Part shown: positions 22,967 to 30,567 of the stretch, in pieces | Position numbering within the stretch: the stretch's first letter is position 1 | How the letters are laid out: every line of letters begins with the position of its first letter | The notes under the pieces: generated by a model | What the model was told of the DNA's origin: nothing | Database searches by the model: none | What the model saw: the letters and a program-made list of their open reading frames with translations, nothing else | DNA from: a virus | Virus record (IMG/VR): IMGVR_UViG_3300025138_005971 | Span: 1 to 39,023 of that record | DNA: 39,023 nt | Reading direction: 5' to 3' (one strand) | Position numbers and translations under genes: made by a program

Positions 22967-23176
22967 ATGAAATTAGGTACATGGTTAAAAGATAATGGAC
23001 ACACTCACGAGTCTTTTATTTTATTGGCAAATAAAAATGGCGGAACATTTACAATACATGCATTAGCAAAATGGTGCAGAGGTGTTCGCATACCTAGAAA
23101 AGATGAAATGGAACAAATATATAAGATCTCCAATGGTCATGTTACACCTAATGATTTTTATAACTTGCAAGCCTAA
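22967..23176 (+). CDS. Small HTH repressor-like protein
   Basis: A 69-residue protein. 'MKLGTWLKDNGHTHESFILLANK' forms helices 1-2, 'GTFTIHALAKWCRGVRIPRKDEM' the turn and recognition helix, and 'EQIYKISNGHVTPNDFYNL' the last helix. 'W--G-R-P----m--I---sgG-VtPnDF' is the standard ending of Cro/YdaS-like phage regulators. It is divergent from the exonuclease and placed before the replication genes, the classical position of an immunity or switch regulator. It is too short to hold a cleavage domain, so control by RecA-type cleavage is unlikely. Confidence 0.8.
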   Translation: MKLGTWLKDNGHTHESFILLANKNGGTFTIHALAKWCRGVRIPRKDEMEQIYKISNGHVTPNDFYNLQA

Positions 23177-23200
23177 TTAATAAAAGGTACATTATGGGTT

Positions 23201-23554
23201 ATGAGTATAGAAGCCCTAGGATGGTGTAAAAAACAAAGTTGCAATACGCCAAGCACAAAATTAGTATTATTTATTTTATCTAACTATGCAGATGAACAAC
23301 ATAGCTGCTACCCAAGCGAAAAACATTTAGGAAAAATATGCGGCATATCTGATAGACAGGTTCGCAGATGTTTAACTTGGCTACAAGAAAATAATAAATT
23401 AAGAATACAACACAGAAAAGGAACCAGTAACAGGTATTTTTTAAGTGTGGACACCAATGTCCTAACACTTAGGACGCCTGCTACCGCCTATACTAAAGAC
23501 ATACAAAAGAATAAGAACAAAAAAATAAGGAGTAAAAATGAACTTGCAGGTTAA
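23201..23554 (+). CDS. HTH_36-type replication initiation-like protein
   Basis: A 117-residue protein. The ATG at 23201 was chosen because it starts the family sequence 'MSIEALGWCKKQSCNTPSTK'. It continues 'LVLFILSNYADEQHSCYPSEKHLGKICGISDRQVRRCLTWLQE', a helix-turn-helix of the HTH_36 type used by phage O-like replication proteins to bind the origin. The C terminus is Lys/Asn-rich. Overlap of 17 bases with the primase-helicase gene fits a role in loading it. Origin repeats (iterons) were not found inside this gene. Confidence 0.75.
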   Translation: MSIEALGWCKKQSCNTPSTKLVLFILSNYADEQHSCYPSEKHLGKICGISDRQVRRCLTWLQENNKLRIQHRKGTSNRYFLSVDTNVLTLRTPATAYTKDIQKNKNKKIRSKNELAG

Positions 23555-25235
23555 ATTAAAAAACGAACATAATATTGATGCACACAGTCTTGATATTGGT
23601 TCACACAAAGTAAAATGTCCACAGTGTCAACCACCACATAATCCAAAAGATAGACCTTTATCATTAACTATAGAAAATGATACTGCTTTATGGTTGTGTC
23701 ATCATTGTAATTTTAGTGGCTCATTGCGGTTAAATGGTTACAAATCTAAACCAGTACAAAAAGTTGTACAAAAAGTTGTAAATTATGATGCAAGTGCAAA
23801 TGACTTTTTAGATAACTATTTTAGTAAGAGATCAATTAGTAGAGAAACATATCAGGCTTTTAACATTTTTTGCAAAGATGGTAAGTGGATTGGTTTTCCA
23901 TACAATGGTTTTAATAATAGATGCGATAATATTAAATTTAGAACTATTGATAAACAATTTAAACAAACACCAAAAGCTAAAAAAAGTTTGTACAACTATC
24001 ACCATGTTAAAGATGCACATGCTGTTATATTTGTGGAAGGTGAAATTGATGTACTTAGTTTATATGAAGTTGGTTTTAAAAATGTAACAACATTGCCCGA
24101 TGGTGCTCCACCAACAGTTGCATACAGAGAAAGCGATAAAAGATTTAGTTGTTTACAAACACACCCATTAAAAGCAAAAAAAATTATTCTGTTTGTAGAC
24201 TCCGATGGTGCAGGAGAAAATTTAAACAAAGAACTAGTTCATAGATATGGCAAAAAACTATGCTGGGTAGTACAAACACCTAAAGACTGTAAAGATGCAA
24301 ATGATGTTCTAGTTAAACATGGTGCAGCTACATTAAAAAATCTAGTAGATAGAGCTAGACCTTTGCCTGTAGATGGTTTGTATTCAGTAAATAGTTATAC
24401 CAAAGATGTTATTGATCTCTATAATGGTAATTATGATAAGCCATTAGAAATTGGTTATCCAAGTCTAGATAAATTATATAAAGTACAAAAAGGCACATTC
24501 CATGTTTGGACTGGCATACCTAATCATGGAAAAAGCACCTTTCTTGACCAAGTTTTAGTTAGAATAGCTAAACAACATGATTGGAGATTTGCCATGTTTT
24601 CTCCCGAGCATTCTACAAAAATGCATATTAGAAGATTATTACAAATTGTTGCAGAGAAACCATTTGATAAAGGATTTTCTACAAGAATGGATACTAGTGA
24701 ACTACATGCTTCATTAGAATGGATACATGAGCATTTTTATTTTATAGAAACAAGAGAACACATACCTAACATAGAAAAGATTTTAGATATTGCATCACAG
24801 TCTTGTGCAAAGTTTGGAATTAATGGTGTTGTAATAGACCCATTTAATGAAGTATCAGCAATTAGGAGAGGCAATCAAAGAGAAGATGAGCATATAAGAG
24901 ATTTTATATCTAGTTGTAAAAAGTTTGCAAGAAACCACGATGCTACAGTTTGGGTTGTGGCACACCCAACTAAAATGCAAAAAGATAACAGCGGCGGTTA
25001 CTCACCGCCAACAGCATATGATATTGCAGGTGCAAGTCATTGGCACAATCAAAGCGATGCTGTAGTTACTGTTCATAGAGATTTTGATGATGATACTGTG
25101 TCAATTATCACTCGCAAAATAAGAGAACAGGGATTGTATGGAAGCATAGGAGAAGCAAAATTTGAGTACGACCAAGCTAAAAGAATTTTTAAAGAACCAA
25201 CATTTAATTCTGATGTAAACTGGAATGAATTATGA
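23538..25235 (+). CDS. Primase-helicase (T7 gp4-like Toprim plus RecA-like helicase)
   Basis: A 565-residue replication enzyme, started at an ATG with AAGGAG. Residues 20-66 are a zinc-binding primase domain (Cys27, Cys30, Cys54, Cys57; 'CPQC' and 'CHHC'). The Toprim domain follows with 'VIFVEGEID' (163-171, Glu168) and 'ILFVDSDGAGEN' (217-228, Asp220 and Asp222). The helicase domain has Walker A 'GIPNHGKST' (326-334), Walker B 'VVIDP' (431-435), and 'VWVVAHPTKM' with a DnaB-like C terminus (ITRKIREQ). All three parts look intact. It unwinds DNA and lays primers, as in T7. Confidence 0.92.
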   Translation: MNLQVKLKNEHNIDAHSLDIGSHKVKCPQCQPPHNPKDRPLSLTIENDTALWLCHHCNFSGSLRLNGYKSKPVQKVVQKVVNYDASANDFLDNYFSKRSISRETYQAFNIFCKDGKWIGFPYNGFNNRCDNIKFRTIDKQFKQTPKAKKSLYNYHHVKDAHAVIFVEGEIDVLSLYEVGFKNVTTLPDGAPPTVAYRESDKRFSCLQTHPLKAKKIILFVDSDGAGENLNKELVHRYGKKLCWVVQTPKDCKDANDVLVKHGAATLKNLVDRARPLPVDGLYSVNSYTKDVIDLYNGNYDKPLEIGYPSLDKLYKVQKGTFHVWTGIPNHGKSTFLDQVLVRIAKQHDWRFAMFSPEHSTKMHIRRLLQIVAEKPFDKGFSTRMDTSELHASLEWIHEHFYFIETREHIPNIEKILDIASQSCAKFGINGVVIDPFNEVSAIRRGNQREDEHIRDFISSCKKFARNHDATVWVVAHPTKMQKDNSGGYSPPTAYDIAGASHWHNQSDAVVTVHRDFDDDTVSIITRKIREQGLYGSIGEAKFEYDQAKRIFKEPTFNSDVNWNEL

Positions 25236-25891
25236 TAGATGTAGAAAAAATTTATGACATGATTGCTGATGATTATGAAAATGATTATTCAGATGAAAGA
25301 GTTGGTAATTTAGTAGAAGCTGAAAATGCATTTATAAAAGAACTAATGCCATATAAAGGCAAGGGTAATTTAATTGATTGTGGATGTGGCACTGGTTTAT
25401 TACTTGATCTCATACAAATACATAAAAAAAATTATGTTGGTTTAGATATATCAAAAGGCATGTTAGATATAGCTGAAAAGAAAAATAAAGATTATTCATT
25501 TATCCACGAAGATGTTTTCACACATAAAAATAAATATGATTTTTGCATTTCTATGTTTGCAATTACAGATGTTTTTGGTACAAAAATGTTATCTAAGTCT
25601 GTAGAACTATTAAATAAAAATGGAATGTTTGTAGGAACATTTATAAACACAGATGGTCCTTATAAAAAGTTGCATTGTTTTGAAAAAAATGGAATTGATT
25701 TTAATCCTTTAACTTATACATATAGTGAAATTTGTAATGAACTGGTTAAAAATGGATTTGACTGGTATTATATTCTAGGAATAGCAAATATTAAAGATAG
25801 TGCAGATGTACAAACAATGACAAAAGAACTTTTAGATAAACGACACCTTTTAGCAAATGCTAAATATTATTTTGTAATGGCTCAAAAATGA
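25232..25891 (+). CDS. Class I SAM-dependent methyltransferase
   Basis: A 219-residue protein with the Rossmann-fold signature: motif I 'LIDCGCGTGLLLDLI' (about 47-61), acidic 'GLDIS' (motif II), 'HEDVF' and 'YDFCISMFAITDVF'. It is of the small-molecule or protein type (UbiE-like), because I see no DPPY or PCQ-type motif of DNA methyltransferases. The substrate is unknown. It is coupled to the primase-helicase (ATGA) and to the PAPS-reductase-like gene, so it may work with the latter in an unknown modification. Confidence 0.8.
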   Translation: MIDVEKIYDMIADDYENDYSDERVGNLVEAENAFIKELMPYKGKGNLIDCGCGTGLLLDLIQIHKKNYVGLDISKGMLDIAEKKNKDYSFIHEDVFTHKNKYDFCISMFAITDVFGTKMLSKSVELLNKNGMFVGTFINTDGPYKKLHCFEKNGIDFNPLTYTYSEICNELVKNGFDWYYILGIANIKDSADVQTMTKELLDKRHLLANAKYYFVMAQK

Positions 25892-27021
25892 AACTACATT
25901 TAAATATGAATGTTTTTGATGCTGCTTTAAATCGGCTACAAGAATTGTATGAACAAGACCATACTATTGTAATTTCACAAAGCGGCGGCAAAGACTCCAC
26001 AGTTTGTATGGAGTTAGCAATAATGGCAGCTGATGCTGCAGGAAAACTACCTATAAATGTTATACATCGTGATGAAGAAATTCTAATACCAAATACATAT
26101 GAGTATTTAGATAGAGTTGCAGCAAGACCTGAAGTGAACATGCATCATGTTTGGGCAGGACAACCAGTAGTAAATGTTTTTAATAGAAACAGTCCGTACT
26201 GGTGGATTTTTGATGAAACAATACCAAAAGAAGAATGGGTCAGACAACCGCCTGATTACGCTTATCAAATAGAAGAAAAAAATATTAATGCATTAGTAAC
26301 TAAAGAACGATTTCCTACAAAAGAAGGAAAAGATTTATTTGCTTGTATAGGATTGCGAGTACAAGAAAGTCCAAATAGAAGGATGGGTTTGTTTTCTAGT
26401 AAAGGTCATATTACAAAACCTAATGATAGAGGAACTAAATATGTGCGACCAATTTATGATTGGACAGATGGAGATGTTTGGAAAGCAATACAAGATTTTA
26501 AATGGGATTATAATCACGCTTATGATGTAATGGTTAAGCATGGGAGATCAAAAAATAAGCTAAGAATTGCACCACTGACAATGACTACAGCTGGAATACC
26601 CGACTTACAATTAATACAAAAAGCTTTTCCACAATTTTTTGATAAAGTCTGTCATAGATTAGATGGCATAAGAACAGTTACACAATTTGGTAAAATATCA
26701 TGTCAACCAACTAGAAAAACTGGCGAAACATGGGAGCAATGTTTTAGAAGAGAATGTATTGATGATGCACCCGCATGGATTGCTGAAAGAGCAGAGTTTG
26801 TTTATAAAAAACAATTAGAAGCACACATAAGAGCAAATGGAAATATACCATTCCCGCAAATAAATTCATTAAGAGCAAACCCTATAGGCTCGTATAAAAA
26901 ACTAGCAATGGCTTTATGGAATGGCGACCCTTTTGCATTAAAATGTAATATTTTAAAATATATGGAACCTGAAGAATTTAGGAAAGGTGCAGGATTTTGG
27001 GGTGGTAAGCCTACATTCTAA
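25888..27021 (+). CDS. PAPS-reductase-like (IbrA-type) protein
   Basis: A 377-residue ATP-pyrophosphatase-fold enzyme. The PP-loop 'SQSGGKDS' lies at 30-37 (Ser32, Gly33, Gly34, Lys35, Asp36, Ser37), followed by 'VIHRDEEILIPNTYEYLDR' and 'CIGLRVQESPNRR'. 'PIYDWTDGDVWKAIQDF' is the region that in PAPS-reductase relatives closes the active site. The long C terminus has Cys at 'CQPTRKTGETWEQCFRREC'. Relatives include IbrA and DndC-like proteins. It is followed by a small partner and then a ParB-like protein, recalling the IbrA-IbrB gene pair. The true substrate (sulfate transfer or adenylation of some target) is not known. Confidence 0.75.
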   Translation: MKLHLNMNVFDAALNRLQELYEQDHTIVISQSGGKDSTVCMELAIMAADAAGKLPINVIHRDEEILIPNTYEYLDRVAARPEVNMHHVWAGQPVVNVFNRNSPYWWIFDETIPKEEWVRQPPDYAYQIEEKNINALVTKERFPTKEGKDLFACIGLRVQESPNRRMGLFSSKGHITKPNDRGTKYVRPIYDWTDGDVWKAIQDFKWDYNHAYDVMVKHGRSKNKLRIAPLTMTTAGIPDLQLIQKAFPQFFDKVCHRLDGIRTVTQFGKISCQPTRKTGETWEQCFRRECIDDAPAWIAERAEFVYKKQLEAHIRANGNIPFPQINSLRANPIGSYKKLAMALWNGDPFALKCNILKYMEPEEFRKGAGFWGGKPTF

Positions 27022-27293
27022 TGTCAGATACAGACTGGAAAAGTCTAGAAGAGCATTGTGATTCTGTAAAATGGATTTGGGCAAAAACTTATGCAAAGAC
27101 AGCACCACATTGGTACATAAGATATAAAGAGCAGCCATATCTTTACGAAATTTTAAAACGCATGATAGAATTACATGGCGTAGAAGAAGAGTACACTAAT
27201 CATAATGGTAGAACTTATCCATGTGTTTATTTGTATTTAGGTAAATATAAATATTGGTATATGAATCCAGTAATAAATAAAGCGGAGAAATAG
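27021..27293 (+). CDS. Small partner protein between IbrA-like and ParB-like genes
   Basis: A 90-residue protein starting at the upstream stop (TAATG) and ending five bases before the ParB-like gene. It is strikingly aromatic (WIWAKTYAKTAPHWYIRYKE, then 'GRTYPCVYLYLGKYKYWYM') and ends in a beta-rich 'YxYLGKYKYW' segment. Small proteins of this kind accompany PAPS-reductase-like genes in phages. I do not recognise a domain with known function. A role as a third subunit of the modification complex is an inference from gene order alone. Confidence 0.6.
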   Translation: MSDTDWKSLEEHCDSVKWIWAKTYAKTAPHWYIRYKEQPYLYEILKRMIELHGVEEEYTNHNGRTYPCVYLYLGKYKYWYMNPVINKAEK

Positions 27294-27297
27294 TCAG

Positions 27298-28110
27298 ATG
27301 GCAAAATTTAAAGGTAAAGCACAGGTAGAAAAGAAAAATGCAGTTTTAAAGGCATTAGATGTTCAGTACATCACACATGATAAAATTGTTCCTAATACTT
27401 ATAATCCTAATAGACAATCAGAAGATGAATTTGAATTATTGAAAAGGTCAATGACTGAAGATGGATTTACTCAACCAATTGTTTGCGTAGAACATGAAAC
27501 AAAAGGCATGTATAGAATTGTAGATGGAGAACATAGATGGCGTTGTTCTAAAGAATTAGGATATGCAGAAATACCTATTGTAGTAACTCCTATGTCTATG
27601 GAGCAGGCTCGTATTGCAACATTAAGACATAATAGGGCTAGAGGGTCAGAAGATATTGAGCTCACAGCTAATGTCCTTAGAGATTTAGAATCACTTGGTG
27701 CTTTAGACTGGGCTCAAGATTCATTAATGATGGACGACCTTGAACTTCAAAGAATGTTAGAAGATATTCCTGCACCCGAAGCTATGGCAGGTGAAGAATG
27801 GAGTGGTGCATGGATACCATCAGATAATGATAGTGCAGAAGATGGAGTTGCAGGTGTTGAACATAAAACCAATGATGGAATAATGGTGAAATCATTGACA
27901 GTTGAGGCATTGAACAGACAAAGAGAAGTTGAAGCTATTGTAGCAAACGCTAAAACAGAAGAAGAAAGAAAAATGGCAGTCAAAGAAGCTAATTTTTATA
28001 GATTAAATTTAGTATTTAGTGGTGAAGAAGCAGATACAGTCAAAGAAGCATTAGGTGCAAATCCTGCTGAACAATTATTATCAATGTGTAATCAATTACT
28101 AGGTAATTAA
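27298..28110 (+). CDS. ParB-like (IbrB-type) nuclease-fold protein
   Basis: A 270-residue protein with an N-terminal ParB domain. 'YITHDKIVPNTYNPNRQSE' and 'LLKRSMTEDGFTQPIVC' precede the motif 'RIVDGEHRWR' (73-82), the 'GEHRWR' of ParB/Srx-fold ATPases. 'IPIVVTPMSMEQA' and a helical stretch (NRARGSEDIELTANVLRDLES) follow. The C-terminal half is acidic. It lacks the partition HTH typical of plasmid ParB, so it is more like IbrB or the ParB of phage modification modules. The ATG has GGAG upstream. Confidence 0.82.
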   Translation: MAKFKGKAQVEKKNAVLKALDVQYITHDKIVPNTYNPNRQSEDEFELLKRSMTEDGFTQPIVCVEHETKGMYRIVDGEHRWRCSKELGYAEIPIVVTPMSMEQARIATLRHNRARGSEDIELTANVLRDLESLGALDWAQDSLMMDDLELQRMLEDIPAPEAMAGEEWSGAWIPSDNDSAEDGVAGVEHKTNDGIMVKSLTVEALNRQREVEAIVANAKTEEERKMAVKEANFYRLNLVFSGEEADTVKEALGANPAEQLLSMCNQLLGN

Positions 28111-28238
28111 TGTTTTTTTTAAGTTATGCATTTGCAGATAAATGGAGACCAATAGTCAATAAAACAACAAAAAAGACTAAAAAACATCAAAAACAACGCA
28201 CTGACAAGCCGCTGAAAGCAATATCTAAAGGTAAGTGA
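28110..28238 (+). CDS. Small, very basic protein (42 aa)
   Basis: An ATG shares one base with the stop of the ParB-like gene (TAATG at 28108-28112) and opens a 42-codon frame ending TGA at 28236-28238. The product begins MFFLSYAFADKWRPIV and continues almost entirely with Lys, Thr, Gln and Arg (KTTKKTKKHQKQRTDKPLK). It would be strongly positive, so it may bind nucleic acid. The tight stop-start coupling is the main evidence; no family is known. Confidence 0.5.
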   Translation: MFFLSYAFADKWRPIVNKTTKKTKKHQKQRTDKPLKAISKGK

Positions 28239-28279
28239 TACCCTAAGTATGGCTAAATATACAATTCAACACAACGCAA

Positions 28280-28314
28280 AAAGCCTTTCATAACTGGAGA
28301 TCATAAAAGGCTTT
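28280..28314. terminator. Two-way transcription terminator between convergent operons
   Basis: AAAGCCTTT (28280-28288) and AAAGGCTTT (28306-28314) form a 9-base-pair stem, which can extend two more pairs past a mismatch, leaving an 11-base loop. A-rich sequence lies on the left and TTT on the right, so either strand can give a hairpin followed by U residues. It lies in the only gap between the rightward 22.97-28.24 kb genes and the leftward amidoligase pair, exactly where a shared terminator is needed. One GAGATC site lies in the loop. Confidence 0.7.
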
Positions 28315-28318
28315 AGGT

Positions 28319-28801
28319 TTATATATTTGTCTGACTATATGAATCTTTTACTGCATACATTAATGTATCGGTATCAATACCAAAATCATCATAACCTTGT
28401 GCAATACCTTCCAAGTATCTGCTTGATGGTGGATACACATCTTTGCTATTCATTATGTAAACCATAACTTTATCAGTACCAAACTTTTCTTTTAGAGCGG
28501 GTATAGTCAAAACTTGTTTACGATATAAACTAGGATACCCTTCATATATATCTAACCTTTGCTCACAGGCATCTGTAATTTTCCATAATGCTAATGGCAC
28601 TGTCGCATCTTTAGCATGCTCTATGTCTGCAACACCTCTAAATTTAAGAGAGAAGCCATCAACAAAAACACTTCCAACTGGTTTTGCATATGGGCATCTT
28701 GAAGACATTTGCATTAAGTTCATATTGCTTCCATAAGCACCATACAAATATTGCACAGTCTTAGTAGGCTTGGTTTTAAATTTTAGAATATTTTTTTTCA
28801 T
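28319..28801 (-). CDS. Gamma-glutamylcyclotransferase (GGCT/AIG2-like)
   Basis: A 160-residue protein. 'YLYGAYGSNMNL' (18-29) is the GGCT substrate-binding 'Y-aYGSNm' motif. 'DGFSLKFRGVADIEHAKDATV' and 'ALWKITDACEQRLDIYEGYPSLYRK' (71-95) follow, with Glu87 in the position of the catalytic acid of the family. The terminal part carries the 'Y-----sR-Yl--i--G' pattern. Members release 5-oxoproline from gamma-glutamyl amines or peptides. It follows the amidoligase in one operon, so it probably trims or reverses amide bonds made by that enzyme. AGGAG precedes the ATG. Confidence 0.82.
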   Translation of the reverse strand: MKKNILKFKTKPTKTVQYLYGAYGSNMNLMQMSSRCPYAKPVGSVFVDGFSLKFRGVADIEHAKDATVPLALWKITDACEQRLDIYEGYPSLYRKQVLTIPALKEKFGTDKVMVYIMNSKDVYPPSSRYLEGIAQGYDDFGIDTDTLMYAVKDSYSQTNI

Positions 28802-28815
28802 AGTTTCTCCTTGTA

Positions 28816-29856
28816 TTAATTTAATTCTAATTCTCTTTCATGGTAAAAAGATTGCACTTTACTATCACAACCATCTAACCAACCACTGTCTGTTTCACCA
28901 GTATTTTCTGCAATAGGTCTGTTTAAGTTTGCATCGTCATAAAAAGATAAGATATCTCTATCTCTTAACAAATCAACTAACAAACATTTATCTATAGAAG
29001 ATTCTCTGCTTCCAGTATATAAACTATTTAATAAATGATTACTCATGTATGTATGATAAGAACCATCAGTTTTATTTATATTCCACTGGCTATCACCCCT
29101 GCTCCACTCCATAGTGAACCCTGCATTTTCAACTGCATTTCTAACTGTAGAGTAAACTCTGTTAGTTTTAGGTGACTTAGTAATTGCTGAAAGCTTTGTA
29201 CTTTTTTCTACAAAAGCCATTAAGAAGCTAACCCAATTAATAATCTTTGCAAAATTAAGAGTACCGCTATGTTGTCTGAACTCCATAGTTCCATATCTAG
29301 TTAAACTTTGTAAATTAACTTTATAGTATCTACCTGCTGCATTAGCTAAACCTCTTTTACTTTTACTTCTAACATTTTTAATTCTGCTAGCAGTATTAGT
29401 AACACTAGAACACCATCTAGAATTATTACCCCTTCTGCTTCTAGGCATAATCATATCTATTTGGCTTTCATAGTCAGCATACCTTTCATATACAGTTTGT
29501 ATTTGTGCAACTGTGAGATCATTAACATCAACATGAACATGCAATCCACACTGCACATTAACGCTAATACCTTCTAAGTTATCTAGGGCATCTAGTATAA
29601 TTTCTAATTGCTTAGCACCCTCAACACCTTTAAGAATTGGACTAACGATTTCACCACCAGTTCCATCTAAAGAAGCATCTGTAACAATCTTCCAGTATGG
29701 TCTAGTAGTATGATGATACCCTTCAAAGTAACATTCTATACCATCAAGGTTATTAATGGTCTCTGCAACAGTTCTAGGTGTAACTCCTACAAACTCTAAC
29801 TCAACACCATAGGTCCTGTTAGTTAATGTAGGGTAGTTGTTATTTAAGTTATTCAA
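28816..29856 (-). CDS. Amidoligase-type (COOH-NH2 ligase) enzyme, TTG start
   Basis: A 346-residue protein. The start codon is TTG at 29856-29854, preceded by AAGGAG six bases upstream, and no ATG is near. Motifs of the glutamine-synthetase-like amidoligase family are in order: 'YGVELEFVG' (16-24), 'WKIVTDASLDGTGGEIVSP' (55-73), 'CGLHVHVDV' (103-111) and 'YGTMEFRQHSGTLN' (188-201). These enzymes join carboxylates to amines with ATP, giving peptide-like products. Phages often carry amidoligase next to GGCT-like enzymes, as here. The target, perhaps wall peptide or a host protein, is unknown. Confidence 0.85.
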   Translation of the reverse strand: MNNLNNNYPTLTNRTYGVELEFVGVTPRTVAETINNLDGIECYFEGYHHTTRPYWKIVTDASLDGTGGEIVSPILKGVEGAKQLEIILDALDNLEGISVNVQCGLHVHVDVNDLTVAQIQTVYERYADYESQIDMIMPRSRRGNNSRWCSSVTNTASRIKNVRSKSKRGLANAAGRYYKVNLQSLTRYGTMEFRQHSGTLNFAKIINWVSFLMAFVEKSTKLSAITKSPKTNRVYSTVRNAVENAGFTMEWSRGDSQWNINKTDGSYHTYMSNHLLNSLYTGSRESSIDKCLLVDLLRDRDILSFYDDANLNRPIAENTGETDSGWLDGCDSKVQSFYHERELELN

Positions 29857-29891
29857 TTTTTTCTCCTTATAATTATTTACTTAACATATGT

Positions 29892-29922
29892 ATTATCGGT
29901 GATTTGTTTATAAATGTAAACA
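29892..29922 (-). promoter_or_regulatory. Leftward promoter for amidoligase operon with second copy of operator
   Basis: On the reverse strand TTTACA (29920-29915) and GATAAT (29897-29892) are exactly 17 bases apart. Bases 29905-29922 form the palindrome TGTTTA-TAAATG-TAAACA, overlapping the -35 box. It matches the 18-base palindrome at 20447-20464 at 16 of 18 positions when one is read on the opposite strand (differences are only at the two central positions). Two promoters with a common operator are best explained by one phage repressor controlling both leftward operons. Confidence 0.7.
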
Positions 29923-30009
29923 TTAATACTGAAAATAATGCCCTTTTTGTGCTTTTTTCTTTACTTTTAGGGTTTTTGACTACAGAATAACGATAATTAG
30001 AGATAAATT

Positions 30010-30567
30010 ATGGTTAAAAAAACAAAAGCCAAGAAGCTAACACCAACACTACTAGAAGAAATTAGAAACAAATTTGTGCAAGGAATAGAAGCTAATACAG
30101 GCGGTCGTAAGTTATTTACAATAGACCAACTTGCTGATGATTATGGAATACCAAAACCAACTCTTTATAAACATGCAAAAAAAGATGAGTGGGTAATCAA
30201 ACAAAAAAGATTTCAAGATAGCTATTTAATAGAATTAGATGCTATTAGGAAAAAAGAACTAATACAGGAAAGTGTTAGTTTTGATAGAACTTGTCTTGCT
30301 ATAGCCAAAGGTATAATGGGTCAAGTAGGTAAAGTAATAAGTAAAAATGCTGCACCTGATGCTGATGTAAAACCTCAAAACCTTGTAGCACTTTCACATG
30401 CTGCTACAAATGCACAAAGGGTTGCTAAACTGGCACTAGGTGAAGCTACTGATAACATGGATATAAATACTAATGTCAAAGACAGCGAAAGTTTCAGAAG
30501 AGCTTTGGAACGATTGGATAGACTCGCCGAAGATTTCGGAGAAGAAGACTCTACAGCTCTACACTGA
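30010..30567 (+). CDS. terS: Terminase small subunit
   Basis: A 185-residue DNA-recognition protein. After a basic start (MVKKTKAKKLTPTLLEEIRN) it has a helix-turn-helix, 'FTIDQLADDYGIPKPTLYKHAKKDEW', typical of small terminases that bind the packaging site. Helices that form the oligomer ring follow, and the end is acidic (DRLAEDFGEEDSTALH). It is the first gene of the late head block and overlaps the large terminase by 95 bases. The 153-base gap before it holds the leftward promoter; for the rightward direction I see only a weak candidate (TTTACT at 29960, CAGAAT at 29983). Confidence 0.82.
   Translation: MVKKTKAKKLTPTLLEEIRNKFVQGIEANTGGRKLFTIDQLADDYGIPKPTLYKHAKKDEWVIKQKRFQDSYLIELDAIRKKELIQESVSFDRTCLAIAKGIMGQVGKVISKNAAPDADVKPQNLVALSHAATNAQRVAKLALGEATDNMDINTNVKDSESFRRALERLDRLAEDFGEEDSTALH

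Noticed and set aside
25232-25891. DNA methyltransferase responsible for the GATC pattern
   Set aside because: It lacks DPPY/NPPY or PCQ motifs of DNA methyltransferases; the sequence looks like a small-molecule or protein methyltransferase.
25888-27021. Assignment as DndC of a phosphorothioation system
   Set aside because: The PP-loop fits, but DndB, DndD and DndE partners are not present and the ParB-like neighbour points to the IbrA-IbrB type instead.
28511-28527. GTTTAC-like inverted repeat resembling the operator
   Set aside because: It lies within the GGCT coding region, has a five-base spacer instead of six, and no promoter is near.
29941-30009. Strong rightward late promoter before terS using TTGACT at 29976
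   Set aside because: With the proper 16-18 base spacing there is no -10 box; GATAAT is only ten bases away. A weak alternative (TTTACT/CAGAAT) is mentioned but not called.
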